64,000 nucleotides of DNA from Polaromonas sp. A23 (GTDB taxonomy: Bacteria; Pseudomonadota; Gammaproteobacteria; Burkholderiales; Burkholderiaceae_C), in the NCBI RefSeq assembly GCF_002001015.1, contig NZ_MUNO01000004.1:1-64000 (forward strand), given 5' to 3'. The notes under the pieces are model-generated. The model was not told where the DNA came from. It ran no database searches and worked only from the letters and a program-made list of their open reading frames with translations. Both the position numbers and the translations under genes were made by a program. Below, piece after piece: positions 24,703-33,960 of this stretch. The first letter of the stretch is position 1. Each line of letters opens with the position of its first letter.

Positions 24703-25923
24703 TCACCCCATGCTGGCGTGAATCATCTCCCGAACGCGCGGATAGATCTGCTGGTTCCACCTGCGTCCACTGAACACCCCATAGTGCCCTACACCCGTCT
24801 GCACATGGTGAGTTTTCATGAAGGGCCGGATGCCGCTGCACAGGTCTTGCGCCGCCACTGTCTGGCCGACAGAGCAGATGTCGTCGCGCTCGCCCTCGAC
24901 CGTCATCAGCGCGGTACGGCGAATCGCGGCGGGGTTGACGATGCGGCCGCGGTAGCTGAGCTTGCCGACGGCCAGGTCATAGGTCTGGAATACTTTCTCA
25001 ACCGTCTCCAGGTAGAACTCGGCCGGCAGGTCGTTCACGGCCAGGTACTCGTCGTAAAACACGCGGATCACGTTGGCCTTGTCGATGTCGCCGTCCACCA
25101 GGTGCTGGTACATGTCCTTGAACGACTTCTTGTGGCGGTCCAGATTCATGCTCAGGAAGGCGCTGAGCTGCACGAAGCCGGGGTAGACGCGGCGCATGTA
25201 GCCGGTGTGGGGCAACGGCACGTGGCTGATCAGGTTTTTCTCGAACCACTCGATGGGCTTGCTGGTGGCGAGCGTGTTGACAGCCGTGGGGTTGACGCGG
25301 CAGTCGACCGGGCCGGCCATCAGTGTCAGGCTGCGCGGCTGGGCCGGGTCGTCGTCTTCCGCCATGATGGCTGCGGCGGCCAGCGCAGCCACGCAGGGTT
25401 GGCAAACCGCCACCACGTGGGTGCCGGGGCCGATGGCCTGGGTGAAGCGAATCATGTGGTCGATGTAATCGTCCAGTCCGAAGGGGCCATGCCGTAGCGC
25501 CACGTCGCGCGCGTTGTGCCAATCGGTGATATAGACGTCGTGGTCCTGCAGCAGGGTGCGCGCGGTTTCTCGCAGCAGGGTGGCAAAGTGGCCGGACAGC
25601 GGCGCCACCAGCAGCACCGGTGGCTGGTGCGGCCGGTCGGGGGCTTCCTCTTTTCTGAAATGCAGCAAGGTGCCAAAAGGCATGGCCAGTACCGCTTCCT
25701 CCGTCACCGCCAGCTCACGCTCGCCGACCTTGACGCGGGTGATGCCGTAGGCCGGCCGCGAATGGGTCACCCGAAGACGTGAAAACACCTCCATCGACGC
25801 GGAAAACTTGCGCAGCAGGCTGCCTTCGGTTTGGCCCAGCCAGAGGGCGGCGCTGCTGCCCTGGGCCAGCAGGCGCAAGGGCGACATCAGGTCGGACTGG
25901 AGCTGGTAGGCCTGGTAAAGCAT
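24703..25923 (-). CDS. phaZ: Intracellular polyhydroxybutyrate depolymerase
   Basis: PhaZ mobilises intracellular poly(3-hydroxybutyrate) granules. From ATG 25923 the protein has 406 residues, the PhaZ1 length. The N-terminal MLYQAYQLQSDLMSPLR is typical, and the lipase-box-like H-V-V-A-V-C-Q-P-C holds the catalytic cysteine that replaces serine in intracellular depolymerases. Supporting blocks are LMAGPVDCRVNPTAVN, VPLPHTGYMRRVYPGFVQL and GVGHYGVFSGRRWNQQIYP with the catalytic His. It carries no signal peptide. This implies the organism stores PHB. Confidence 0.93.
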   Translation of the reverse strand: MLYQAYQLQSDLMSPLRLLAQGSSAALWLGQTEGSLLRKFSASMEVFSRLRVTHSRPAYGITRVKVGERELAVTEEAVLAMPFGTLLHFRKEEAPDRPHQPPVLLVAPLSGHFATLLRETARTLLQDHDVYITDWHNARDVALRHGPFGLDDYIDHMIRFTQAIGPGTHVVAVCQPCVAALAAAAIMAEDDDPAQPRSLTLMAGPVDCRVNPTAVNTLATSKPIEWFEKNLISHVPLPHTGYMRRVYPGFVQLSAFLSMNLDRHKKSFKDMYQHLVDGDIDKANVIRVFYDEYLAVNDLPAEFYLETVEKVFQTYDLAVGKLSYRGRIVNPAAIRRTALMTVEGERDDICSVGQTVAAQDLCSGIRPFMKTHHVQTGVGHYGVFSGRRWNQQIYPRVREMIHASMG

Positions 25924-26060
25924 GGGTGTCCTGGCTTGAAGCGGGCTTGTGGCCCTATGAACCTCTTGCAGGCAAGTTACGGGCCAGTCGCCGGTTTGCC
26001 AATCAGCTGGCACAGGCCTTGCGAAGACCGGTCACCCCGTTTCCCTTGAGGAGCAGCGCC

Positions 26061-26717
26061 ATGGCCAAAGCCGTTTTAACGATCAGCAGTAAAAACTACG
26101 GTGCCTGGGCGCTGCGCGGCTGGTTGATGGCAAAACTCGCAGATCTCGAGTTCACGGAGAAAGTGATTTCCCCGGACGATCCGGCAATGAAGGCGGAAAT
26201 GCTGCTGCTCGCGCCCTCGATGCTGGTGCCTTCGCTGCAGCACAACGGCGTCAAGGTCTGGGACACGCTCGCCATTGCCGAATACATCAACGAAATCAAG
26301 CCCAAAGCAGGCCTTTTGCCGGCAGACGTGAAAGCCCGTGCGCATTGCCGCGCCATCTGCGGCGAAATGCATTCTGGCTTTTCGTCCATGCGTTCCTCTC
26401 TGCCGATGAACCTCAAGGCCCACTTTCCCAACTTCAAGATCTGGTCGCGCGCGCAGGCCGACATCAACCGGGTGGTGGACATCTGGAGGGAGTGCCTGGC
26501 CACCTACGGCGGCCCCTACCTGTTCGGCAAGCAGCCCTGCGTGGCCGACGCGATGTACGCGCCCGTCGTCACGCGCTTCCTGAGCTACGACGTGGCCCTG
26601 GACAAGGGGTGCAGCGCCTACTGCAAACGCATCATGGAACTGCCTGCCATGAAAGAGTGGGTGGCCGCGGCGAAGAAGGAACCTGAGGACATTGACGAGC
26701 TCGAAGCGGAGTTTTGA
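26061..26717 (+). CDS. Glutathione S-transferase family protein
   Basis: ATG 26061 follows TTGAGGAGCAGCGCC. The 218-residue protein has an N-terminal thioredoxin-like domain (SSKNYGAWALRGWLMAKLADLEFTEKVI, then VLVPSLQHNGVKVWDTLAIAEYI, where E-S is replaced by D-T at the glutathione gamma-glutamyl site) and an all-helical C-terminal domain. It lacks the usual N-terminal S-P-Y/C pattern, having S-K-N-Y-G. Substrate and activity are unknown. Confidence 0.85.
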   Translation: MAKAVLTISSKNYGAWALRGWLMAKLADLEFTEKVISPDDPAMKAEMLLLAPSMLVPSLQHNGVKVWDTLAIAEYINEIKPKAGLLPADVKARAHCRAICGEMHSGFSSMRSSLPMNLKAHFPNFKIWSRAQADINRVVDIWRECLATYGGPYLFGKQPCVADAMYAPVVTRFLSYDVALDKGCSAYCKRIMELPAMKEWVAAAKKEPEDIDELEAEF

Positions 26718-26725
26718 ACACCCCC

Positions 26726-26818
26726 GTCCAGGCTCACTGCGTGTAGCCTGTTCCCCCCTTTCAGGGGGCGGCGCCTGCGGCCCGGCAAAGCCGGTTCCGC
26801 GGCCCCTGCTGGAGGGGG
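26726..26818 (+). repeat. Family A GC-rich repeat, copy 2 (diverged)
   Basis: GCGCCTGCGGCCCGGCAAAG and CCGGTTCCGCGGCCCCTG match copy 1 almost exactly, whereas the left part (CCCCCTTTCAGGGGGC hairpin) is diverged. It fills the gap between the convergent GST and cupin genes and could form a bidirectional transcript end. Confidence 0.65.
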
Positions 26819-26849
26819 CCTTACGTCGCGAGCGACCGTGGGGCTCTAT

Positions 26850-27269
26850 TCACCACGGCGTCGGAGGCGGAATCTCACAGACAGGTTCAACGTCAATCGA
26901 CGTGAAGTCGGCGGGCGAAACAATCTCCAGGTATTCCATGTCGGGCGAGTAGTCGAACAGGAAGTGGCGTATGCCCGGACGCTGGTGCACCACGTCGCCG
27001 GCCTCGACCAGGGTTTCCTTGTCTTCGTACATGAACCGCGCCCAGCCCTTGACCATGATGACGATCTGGAAATCTGCCTCATGCCGGTGCCAGCCCGTGC
27101 CTGTTTCTGGTGCCATGTTCGCCTTGACCAGGTGCGCAATCACTTTTCCGTGCGTAGCCTCGGCGATGCCCAGGTCGCGGTAGAGAAAAAAATCGCGCAA
27201 ACCGCCAGAGACAAACTCGGTGTCGCCGGGCTTGACGTGCGAGAACTGGGTGGTGGTGCGGTCCAGCAT
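26850..27269 (-). CDS. Cupin-domain protein
   Basis: The 139-residue single-domain cupin has the metal motif G-W-H-R-H-E-A-D-F-Q (first box, H-x-H-x4-Q variant) and second box P-G-I-R-H-F-L-F. Such proteins are small metalloenzymes or ligand sensors; no substrate can be named. It is divergent from a small hypothetical gene. ATG 27269 follows GAAGGAGCACCCC, a good ribosome site. Confidence 0.82.
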   Translation of the reverse strand: MLDRTTTQFSHVKPGDTEFVSGGLRDFFLYRDLGIAEATHGKVIAHLVKANMAPETGTGWHRHEADFQIVIMVKGWARFMYEDKETLVEAGDVVHQRPGIRHFLFDYSPDMEYLEIVSPADFTSIDVEPVCEIPPPTPW

Positions 27270-27506
27270 GGGGTGCTCCTTCTTTCGGTCGGTGCATCAA
27301 TGGAAATGGTGCGCCGCAACAAGCAGGAAGCGTTCCAAGTAAGACAGCAGACTGCGTGCGATCCGCTGTGGATAGGGAGTCATGGTTAGCTATACAGGCC
27401 CATGGGAAGAGATGGGGAAGGGGAGAGCGAGCCCTTCGCTAAGATGAGGCCTCACATCGAACCTTTAGCCATCTTCAACACTTCTCTCAAACCACACGGT
27501 TCGTTT

Positions 27507-27707
27507 ATGGAATCTCCCAGACTCAGAGTCGGTCAACCGATCACGCCCGAGCAGTTCGACGAGCTCACTGACGAGCAGCTGGCCCGGCTTGTTCCCAAGG
27601 CGTACCGCGAGTTCTTTCCAGGCAAAGACTTCTGCGCTGATGGGTACTTTTATCTCCACGATGGAACAGCATGGAGTTTTTACCGCGGTGATTTTCTTGA
27701 TGAGTAG
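27507..27707 (+). CDS. Hypothetical protein, 66-101 aa
   Basis: The compact part MESPRLRVGQPITPEQFDEL to YLHDGTAWSFYRGDFLDE begins at ATG 27507. The frame is open from ATG 27402, but neither start has a clear ribosome site, so the N-terminus is uncertain. No family is recognised. It precedes the DUF1801 gene by 49 nt in the same direction. Confidence 0.4.
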   Translation: MESPRLRVGQPITPEQFDELTDEQLARLVPKAYREFFPGKDFCADGYFYLHDGTAWSFYRGDFLDE

Positions 27708-27756
27708 CACTTACTCGTTGCTCACAAAACCCGTGCACATCTCGGAGCGCTGACAA

Positions 27757-28170
27757 ATGCCCATGAAGAAGTCGGTACCTGCGGAGAGCCCCGACGCCTA
27801 CCTTGCCTCGCTCAGCGGCTGGCGGCAGCGTTATGTGCAGGCCTTGCGTTCAACAGTCGTCGGTACTGCGCCGTTGCAGGAAGTCATCAAGTGGGGCCAT
27901 CTGGTGTATTTCTCGAACGGGCCGGTTCTTCTTATTCGCGCAGAAGAAGAGCGCGTGCTCTTTGGCTTCTGGCGAGGCAAGCGCCTGCGCGGCATCGAGC
28001 CTCGCCTGAAGCCCGGTGGCAAGTACGAGATGGCGACGCTGGAGCTTGTGGAGGAAACGCCGCTGGAACGTGCGACGGTGGTTGCCTTGATCATGGAGGC
28101 CGTTGCTCTCAATGCCTCCCATGGTGATCCCACAAGCCTCACCTCTTCGAGCATCAACAATGCGGACTGA
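27757..28170 (+). CDS. DUF1801 domain protein (YdhG-like)
   Basis: This 137-residue soluble protein has the DUF1801 pattern: Y-L-A-S-L-S-G-W-R-Q-R-Y-V-Q-A-L-R, E-V-I-K-W-G-H-L-V-Y-F (W-G-x-P-x-Y in most members) and F-W-R-G-K-R-L. The fold resembles the frataxin/YdhG group. Function is unknown. It lies in a run of small accessory genes (27.4-29.4 kb) without obvious common purpose. Confidence 0.75.
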   Translation: MPMKKSVPAESPDAYLASLSGWRQRYVQALRSTVVGTAPLQEVIKWGHLVYFSNGPVLLIRAEEERVLFGFWRGKRLRGIEPRLKPGGKYEMATLELVEETPLERATVVALIMEAVALNASHGDPTSLTSSSINNAD

Positions 28171-28299
28171 ATGTCGTCTGCCGTAACATCTCCAACCGGC
28201 CTTGAGCAACCTACGGGAAGCAACGAAAGCCGCAGACTGCAGTTTTGAACCAACGGTGCTTGATTATTTACGCCACACATGAATTAACGGACCAAAAAG

Positions 28300-29046
28300 A
28301 TGTTCAAAAAGATTTTTTCAAAAATATCCGGTGACACGCCAAAGGAGAAGATTGACGAGCAGTTGAGCCCTGGAACAGCAGCCTTGATACGTACCATTCG
28401 CGAGAAGAGCAAGGAAGATCCACTGCTGGGTGCGAAGTTGGGCTCCAAAGAAATCTTTCAGCGACTGCTGAACGGGATGAAAAGTGAGAAAGGTGTTCAC
28501 ATTGAATCTCTACTGTGTGCCTTGGGCGCTCTAGCGGGGTACGCATGCCAGGCAAATCTTCGTGCCCAGGCGCAGCTCAAGGGATTGCCCGAAACAGCGG
28601 CTTTTCAAATCGTGAATACGACGAATGGCAAGCAGTATTTTTTTGGTGATCCGCTTAATAACGCTGTTGCGGGTTCGCAATATTCCGTTTGGGGGCTGGC
28701 TGGAGGAGCGGCGCAACACGCGGGTGCCAAAGAGTTTCCCGATATCAACGAACTTTTCTCGCATGCAGCGTCAACAGTGGGTGGTGACCAATTTGGCATT
28801 CCCCGGATTCCGGAAAATCACAAAGCTGGAGACACTCCCATCAACTACCTGAAGGCGCTTTGGCCTGCGATGCTTCCAACGGTCAAGCTCTTTTGCCCAA
28901 CGCCCGTTGACTGGCCAATTCTCTATAGTCTTGCGATTCAGGAAGCCATTGATACGGCGAAAAATGTTATCGATCCGGCACTTGCGTTCAAGATAGTCAT
29001 GGAGAGCGCCATACCCATGTCCAAGGTTGATCTGGCGAACCCATAA
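28300..29046 (+). CDS. Conserved hypothetical protein, 248 aa
   Basis: The soluble protein starts MFKKIFSKISGDTPKEKIDE and contains LLCALGALAGYACQANLRAQ, FQIVNTTNGKQYFFGDPLNN and HKAGDTPINYLKALWPAMLP. No signal peptide or catalytic motif is recognised. The regular hydrophobic pattern and good codon use support a real gene. It is 129 nt downstream of the DUF1801 gene. Confidence 0.6.
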   Translation: MFKKIFSKISGDTPKEKIDEQLSPGTAALIRTIREKSKEDPLLGAKLGSKEIFQRLLNGMKSEKGVHIESLLCALGALAGYACQANLRAQAQLKGLPETAAFQIVNTTNGKQYFFGDPLNNAVAGSQYSVWGLAGGAAQHAGAKEFPDINELFSHAASTVGGDQFGIPRIPENHKAGDTPINYLKALWPAMLPTVKLFCPTPVDWPILYSLAIQEAIDTAKNVIDPALAFKIVMESAIPMSKVDLANP

Positions 29047-29061
29047 AGTCCGGTTCGCATC

Positions 29062-29391
29062 ATGAAGAACTTGATTGTTGTTCTTTTCGCGATTTTTCCA
29101 ACATTCGTTGGTGCAGCGGATTTGTCAGGGACCTGGGTTTCCTGCGACCCCAGAGCACCCTGGAGCTATGCGGTTTTGTCAGTCGATCGTGAGGGAAGTG
29201 CGTATCGATGGCTGGCTGAATGGGGCTCGCCGTACTCTGCGAGCGGGACTGCTGTCCAGCTGGGAAGCGCACTTGTGCTGCGCGGCTGCAGCTCCTACCG
29301 GGGTGACCTCAGGGACGGTTGTGATCGTGATAATCCTCCCGTCTTTGATACGCTAAAAAAAAAGATCTCAAGCGTTATCGAAACTTTTTGA
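29062..29391 (+). CDS. Hypothetical exported protein, 109 aa
   Basis: A signal peptide MKNLIVVLFAIFPTFVGA precedes ADLSGTWVSCDPRAPWSYAV, a lipocalin-like or S-G-T-W start. Cys residues at SCDP, GCSS and GCDRD could form disulphides in the periplasm. It begins 15 nt after the preceding gene and may be co-transcribed. The AAAAAAAAG run near 29355 could allow slippage near the end. Function unknown. Confidence 0.55.
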   Translation: MKNLIVVLFAIFPTFVGAADLSGTWVSCDPRAPWSYAVLSVDREGSAYRWLAEWGSPYSASGTAVQLGSALVLRGCSSYRGDLRDGCDRDNPPVFDTLKKKISSVIETF

Positions 29392-29559
29392 CGCAAGCTG
29401 ATCTGCGCCGTGCAAGGTGGGTGAGGGTGATTGGCGGGGGTGACGCCTGGGAGAAGCTCGCAAAAAATTGCGAGGACCTCATTTTGAGGAAACAAGACGC
29501 CCAAACGCCCTGAGGCGAGATCCTGATTTCGGCGTGAGCGCGGCCGCTGCAAAACCATC

Positions 29560-29568
29560 TGGGATAAT
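29560..29568 (+). promoter_or_regulatory. Extended -10 element of aroC
   Basis: TGGGATAAT (TG-n plus GATAAT) lies only 6 nt before the aroC ATG at 29575. Transcription would start at or next to the A of the start codon, giving a leaderless mRNA. No Shine-Dalgarno sequence is visible and no -35 match is found 17 nt upstream, consistent with an extended -10 promoter. Confidence 0.5.
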
Positions 29569-29574
29569 CCCCAC

Positions 29575-30669
29575 ATGAGCGGCAACACCTTCGGCACCCT
29601 ATTCGCAGTCACCAACTTCGGTGAATCCCACGGCCCGGCCATTGGCTGTGTGATTGACGGCTGTCCGCCGGGTATGGAACTGAGCGAGGCTGACATCCAG
29701 GGCGACCTGGACCGGCGCCGGCCTGGCACCAGCCGGCATGTGACTCAGCGCAACGAGCCGGACGCGGTCGAGATTCTCTCCGGCGTGTACGAAGGCAAAA
29801 CCACTGGCACGCCGATTTGCCTGCTGATCAAGAACACCGACCAGCGCAGCAAGGACTACGGCAACATCCTGGACACCTTCCGCCCCGGCCATGCCGATTA
29901 CAGCTATTTGCAGAAGTACGGCATTCGCGATCCGCGCGGTGGCGGCAGGGCGTCGGCCCGTTTGACGGCGCCCATGGTGGCGGCCGGTGCGGTGGCCAAG
30001 AAGTGGCTGCTTCAAAAATACGGCACCACCTTCCGCGGCTGCATGGCGCAGATTGGCGACATCTCCATTCCTTTCGAGGCCTGGGAGCATGTGCCGAATA
30101 ACCCGTTTTTTGCGCCGGTGGCCGATGTGGCCAAGCTGGAAGCCTATATGGACGAGCTGCGCAAGGCGGGCGACTCCTGCGGCGCGCGCATTCGCGTCAC
30201 CGCCAGCGGCATGCCTGTCGGCCTGGGCGAGCCGCTGTTTGACAAGCTGGATGCCGATATTGCGTTCGCCATGATGGGCATCAACGCGGTCAAGGGTGTG
30301 GAAATTGGCGCCGGGTTTGCCAGCGTCACGCAGCGCGGCACCACACACGGCGATTCGCTTTCGCCTGCGGGCTTCAAGTCGAACAACGCCGGCGGCGTGC
30401 TGGGCGGCATCAGCACCGGGCAAGACCTGGACGTGTCGATTGCCATCAAGCCGACCAGTTCCATCATCACGCCGCGCGAATCGATTGACATGGCGGGCCA
30501 ACCCACTTCGGTCGTCACCAAGGGCCGGCATGACCCGTGTGTGGGCATACGCGCCACGCCGATTGCCGAGGCCATGCTGGCACTGGTGGTGATGGAGCAT
30601 GCCTTGCGCCAGCGCGCGCAGTGCGGCGATGTGGTCTCGCCCATGAAGGCGATCAAGGGCTCGGCGTGA
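29575..30669 (+). CDS. aroC: Chorismate synthase
   Basis: This last common enzyme of aromatic biosynthesis converts EPSP to chorismate using reduced FMN. The 364-residue protein has all three signatures: [14 protein letters not shown], then G-K-T-T-G-T-P-I and the R-P-G-H-A-D-Y region, then R-A-S-A-R-L-T-A and the C-terminal [18 protein letters not shown]. The MFS gene follows by 14 nt. The catabolic AroE-like genes further on are separate from this biosynthetic gene. Confidence 0.98.
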   Translation: MSGNTFGTLFAVTNFGESHGPAIGCVIDGCPPGMELSEADIQGDLDRRRPGTSRHVTQRNEPDAVEILSGVYEGKTTGTPICLLIKNTDQRSKDYGNILDTFRPGHADYSYLQKYGIRDPRGGGRASARLTAPMVAAGAVAKKWLLQKYGTTFRGCMAQIGDISIPFEAWEHVPNNPFFAPVADVAKLEAYMDELRKAGDSCGARIRVTASGMPVGLGEPLFDKLDADIAFAMMGINAVKGVEIGAGFASVTQRGTTHGDSLSPAGFKSNNAGGVLGGISTGQDLDVSIAIKPTSSIITPRESIDMAGQPTSVVTKGRHDPCVGIRATPIAEAMLALVVMEHALRQRAQCGDVVSPMKAIKGSA

Positions 30670-30683
30670 GCAAACCCTGAACC

Positions 30684-31895
30684 ATGTCTGAAGGACCTCC
30701 GGCGGCCGGGCGCCGCCAGCTGGTGCCGTTTGCGGCCTTGTCGGCCAGCTATTTCGCCCATATCGGGTTTTTCAATCCTTACCTGCCGCTTTGGCTTCAG
30801 GATTTGGGCTTCAGCATTCTGGCGATCAGCCTGCTGACCTCGGTGCAGGCGGCGACACGCCTGTTTGCGCCCTACGGCTGGGGTGCCTTGAGTGACCACA
30901 CCGGCGAGCGCGTCAAGCTGCTGCGTTATGGCGCAACAGTGGCGCTGGTTGCGTCACTGGGCTTGTGGATGGATTTTGATTCCAGCTACGGTGTGTGGTG
31001 GCTCACCGCGGTGCTGCTGGTCATGTTCACGCACACCAGTTCGATGATGCCGATGAGCGAGGCCGCCATGGCGCACCTGATCAGCCAGGGCGGCGCGTTT
31101 GACGCACGGCGTTATGGCCGCGTGCGCCTGTGGGGCTCGCTGGGTTTTCTTTTCACGGTGTTTGCTGCCGGCGGGTGGTTTGAATATTTCGGCATGAAAC
31201 ACTTTCCGGCCTGGACTTTTTTGTCGCTGTTAGCGGTGACGGTCAGTGTCTGGCTATTGCCCGACCTGAAGGAAGCGGTCAGTACGCACGGGCAGAAGAT
31301 CCCGGTGTGGCCCATCATGCGGCAGCGTGCGGTGATCTGGTTTTTTGCCTCGGCGTTTTTCCATGTGCTGGCCCACATCGGCATCTACGTGTTCTTTTCG
31401 CTTTATCTTGATTCCATCGGCTACAGCAAGACCATGATCGGCGTGTTGTGGGCGTTCTCGGTGATTGTGGAGATCGGCTGGTTCTACACCCAAGGCCGCT
31501 GGTTGCCCAAGCTGAGCCTGACGGCCTGGCTGATCGTGTGTGCAGCCGCCATGGCGCTGCGCATGGGCATCACGGCCGTGTGGCCCGGCGTGCTGGTGCT
31601 GCTGCTGTTTGCGCAGGCATTGCATGCGCTGACTTTTGCCACACACCACACCGTCTGCATCGCGCTCCTGTCGCACCATTTCCCCGGCCGGCTGCGTGGC
31701 CGCGGTCAAGCGCTTTATGTGGTGGTGGCTTACGGCTTGCCGGGCGTACTGGGCGGCCTGGCCGGCGGACTGCTGAGTTCGGCTTTCGGGCTGGTCAGCG
31801 TGTACTGGGCTTGCACTGCCGTTAGCCTGATGGCCACAGCCTGTGCTTTCGGCGCATGGCGGCTGCAGCGCCGGCTGGAAGCCGCCGCAGCCTGA
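30684..31895 (+). CDS. MFS transporter, HcaT-like (phenylpropionate permease family)
   Basis: This twelve-helix inner-membrane permease of 403 residues has the major-facilitator cytoplasmic loop G-A-L-S-D-H-T-G-E-R-V-K and an early LPLWLQDLGFSILAISLLTSVQAATR typical of the MFS_1-like group containing E. coli HcaT. The substrate may be an aromatic acid, but transport is not demonstrated. It is 14 nt downstream of aroC and probably co-transcribed with it. Confidence 0.82.
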   Translation: MSEGPPAAGRRQLVPFAALSASYFAHIGFFNPYLPLWLQDLGFSILAISLLTSVQAATRLFAPYGWGALSDHTGERVKLLRYGATVALVASLGLWMDFDSSYGVWWLTAVLLVMFTHTSSMMPMSEAAMAHLISQGGAFDARRYGRVRLWGSLGFLFTVFAAGGWFEYFGMKHFPAWTFLSLLAVTVSVWLLPDLKEAVSTHGQKIPVWPIMRQRAVIWFFASAFFHVLAHIGIYVFFSLYLDSIGYSKTMIGVLWAFSVIVEIGWFYTQGRWLPKLSLTAWLIVCAAAMALRMGITAVWPGVLVLLLFAQALHALTFATHHTVCIALLSHHFPGRLRGRGQALYVVVAYGLPGVLGGLAGGLLSSAFGLVSVYWACTAVSLMATACAFGAWRLQRRLEAAAA

Positions 31896-31921
31896 AAACC
31901 GCAAATCTTCAAGCATTTTAT

Positions 31922-31969
31922 GCCTCTAGCCCTTGTAATACGGGCGCAAGCAGCTACCGATTTCATAGC
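31922..31969 (+). repeat. Family B repeat, copy 4
   Basis: TAGCCCTTGTAATACGGGCG, then CAAGCAGCTA, then the GCTACCGATTTCATAGC hairpin. It sits in the 80-nt gap between two convergent transporter genes. Confidence 0.75.
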
Positions 31970-31975
31970 GGATGG

Positions 31976-32857
31976 TCAAGCGTCCCGGGCGGTCTTGAAG
32001 GGGTTGAAGCCGGTGATCAGCGCCGTCGCGGTCAGCACCAGCACGCAGCCCGGTGCCATGCCCCAGGTGATGGGCTCACCGAGAAACATGCCGCCCCAGG
32101 CCACGCCGAAGAGCGGAATCATGAAGGCTGCCGAGGTGGCGGCGCTGGCGGGAATCTCGCGCATCAGTCGCATGCTGATCCAGTACATCAGGCCCGAGGT
32201 GAACATGCCCAGCACCGCCACCGCAATCATGGCGCCGTGGGTGTAGTGGGCCGAGGGCAGGGCAGCGCCTGCGGGCAGCAGCAAAATCAGCGCCGCCGCC
32301 ACATGCACCACGGCCGAGGCGGGCAGCGGGTGGTGGGCCATGGTGGCGCGCTTCATCAGAATGGAGCCGAAACCGTAGCCGGCGGCCGCGCCAATACACG
32401 CCAGGGCGGCCAGCACCACGCGCGGTGTGACGGCCACCGGGCCCAGCTGCACCAGCAGGGCCACGCCGGCAAAACCCACGGCGCAACCCAGCAGGCGGCG
32501 CGGGGTCAACCGCTCCTCGCGCGCCAGGGCGGCGCCCAGCACGCCGAACAGTGGCGCGGTGGCGTTGAGTACGGCCGAATAACCGGCCGGAATCACCAGC
32601 GCAGCCCAGTTGAACAGCACAAAAGGCGCCACCACGGTCAAGACGCTGAGCAGCGCCAGCCGCGGCCAGGCCTCGCGTGGCGGCCAATGTTCGCGCAGGG
32701 CGCGCATGAGCAGGGTCAGCACCACGGCGGCCAGCAGGCAGCGCACACCGGCCATCAGCCATGGGCCGAAAACCGGGCTGGCGATGCGCAGCAACGGAAA
32801 GGATCCGCCCCAGAGAGCGGACAGGGCGATGAGCTGGAGGAAGTGTCGGGTGTGCAT
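31976..32857 (-). CDS. EamA/DMT family transporter
   Basis: A ten-helix drug/metabolite transporter of 293 residues with two EamA repeats: residues about 10-135 (ALSALWGGSFPLLRIASPVFGP) and about 150-280 (GPVAVTPRVVLAALACIGAAAGYGFGS, then AAFMIPLFGVAWGGMFLGEP, the conserved P-x-x-x-x-x-x-G-x-x-x-x-G-E). RhaT/YdcZ-type exporters of this family move amino acids or metabolites outward. No substrate is implied by neighbours. Confidence 0.85.
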   Translation of the reverse strand: MHTRHFLQLIALSALWGGSFPLLRIASPVFGPWLMAGVRCLLAAVVLTLLMRALREHWPPREAWPRLALLSVLTVVAPFVLFNWAALVIPAGYSAVLNATAPLFGVLGAALAREERLTPRRLLGCAVGFAGVALLVQLGPVAVTPRVVLAALACIGAAAGYGFGSILMKRATMAHHPLPASAVVHVAAALILLLPAGAALPSAHYTHGAMIAVAVLGMFTSGLMYWISMRLMREIPASAATSAAFMIPLFGVAWGGMFLGEPITWGMAPGCVLVLTATALITGFNPFKTARDA

Positions 32858-32932
32858 GTGGAGTGGTGCGCTGCAACGATTGTGCGGGATTCGCAGTTGA
32901 AGTTGCGCAAGAGCAGGGCCGATGTCAGTCAG

Positions 32933-33862
32933 TCAGGGATGGCTGGCATTTTTCATGAATAACTCGGCGCAGACGCCGCGCATCCAGCGGCAGGCAGAGT
33001 CATGCTGGTAGCGGGCATGCCAGTACTGTTTGACGGTGAAACCAGGAATTGGCAAGGGGCAAGGCAGCACGCGCAGGCCGGCGGTGCGCGCGAGAGTCTC
33101 GCCGATGTGGCGGGGCAGGGTGGCCACCAGGTCGGTGGTCGACAAAATCGCCGACAGGCCCAAAAACCCCGGTAGCTCCAGCAACACGCGGCGTGTGATG
33201 TGTTGAGAGGCCAGGGCATTGTCCAGAAGCTGGTGTCCTGTGCCCGAGCTGATGGCAATGTGCGCTTCGGCCTGGTAAACGCCAAGGTTCCAATCGGTAG
33301 CCAGGTCGCTGTTTATCCTCGGATGCCGCGCATTGGTCAGGCAAATCCAGTCCTGGGCGTACAGCGTCTGCTGGTAAAAGCCGGTGTCCAGCCAGGGCAG
33401 GTAACCAATGGCCAGATCTGCATCTCCAGCCTGGAGTGCCTGCGCCAGCTCAGCGTCAATACGACCGGCTTCGAGGGCCACACCGGGTGCCACCGCCCGC
33501 ACATGCGAAAGCAGTCGGGGCAGCAGAGTGATGTGGCTTGCATCCGTCATGCAAATCCTGAACCGCCGCTGCGCCGTGGACGGATCAAACGCGGCGCCGG
33601 ATTCGCTCAGCCGCTGCAGGCCTGTCAGTACCTCGCGCACCGTCGCTATCAGCGCATCGGTGCGCGGTGTGGGCAGCATTCCCTCAGCAGTGCGCACAAA
33701 GAGCGGGTCGTTCAACTGTTTGCGCAGGCGCGCCAGCCAGATGCTGACCGTGGGCTGGCTTTGCCCCAGCGCTTCTGCTGAGCGCGTCACGCTTCGGGTG
33801 GCGTAGAGCTGGTCCAGCAGGCGCAGCAGCTTGACGTCCAGAGGAGCGAGATCTTTATCCAT
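32933..33862 (-). CDS. LysR-type regulator, NahR-like
   Basis: ATG 33862 begins MDKDLAPLDVKLLRLLDQLY; the frame is open to 33991 but the added leader is implausible. The 309-residue protein has the winged helix ATRSVTRSAEALGQSQPTVSIWLARLRKQLNDPLFVRT, characteristic of the NahR/NodD branch that responds to aromatic inducers. It is divergent from the KPR-VOC-MaoC-CoA-transferase-AroE operon (98-nt gap) and is the obvious regulator of it. Confidence 0.9.
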   Translation of the reverse strand: MDKDLAPLDVKLLRLLDQLYATRSVTRSAEALGQSQPTVSIWLARLRKQLNDPLFVRTAEGMLPTPRTDALIATVREVLTGLQRLSESGAAFDPSTAQRRFRICMTDASHITLLPRLLSHVRAVAPGVALEAGRIDAELAQALQAGDADLAIGYLPWLDTGFYQQTLYAQDWICLTNARHPRINSDLATDWNLGVYQAEAHIAISSGTGHQLLDNALASQHITRRVLLELPGFLGLSAILSTTDLVATLPRHIGETLARTAGLRVLPCPLPIPGFTVKQYWHARYQHDSACRWMRGVCAELFMKNASHP

Positions 33863-33878
33863 ACCTTTATTGTGATAC

Positions 33879-33895
33879 GCAATGATGTGTATTGC
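33879..33895. promoter_or_regulatory. Weak dyad in the LysR-operon divergent gap
   Basis: GCAAT (33879-33883) and ATTGC (33891-33895) form a 5-bp dyad with a 7-nt spacer, and ATTGC recurs at 33902 as CATTGCAT. It could be the LTTR site, but the arms are short. Confidence 0.3.
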
Positions 33896-33960
33896 ACTCA
33901 TTGCATAGACGGCATGTAGGGCTTTATCCAAAATTCGGCCATCAACCATAGGGGTCTGCA

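Noticed and set aside
31856..32962. 368-residue open frame opposite the EamA transporter
   Set aside because: His/Gly/Gln-rich shadow of the EamA gene, whose membrane pattern is convincing.
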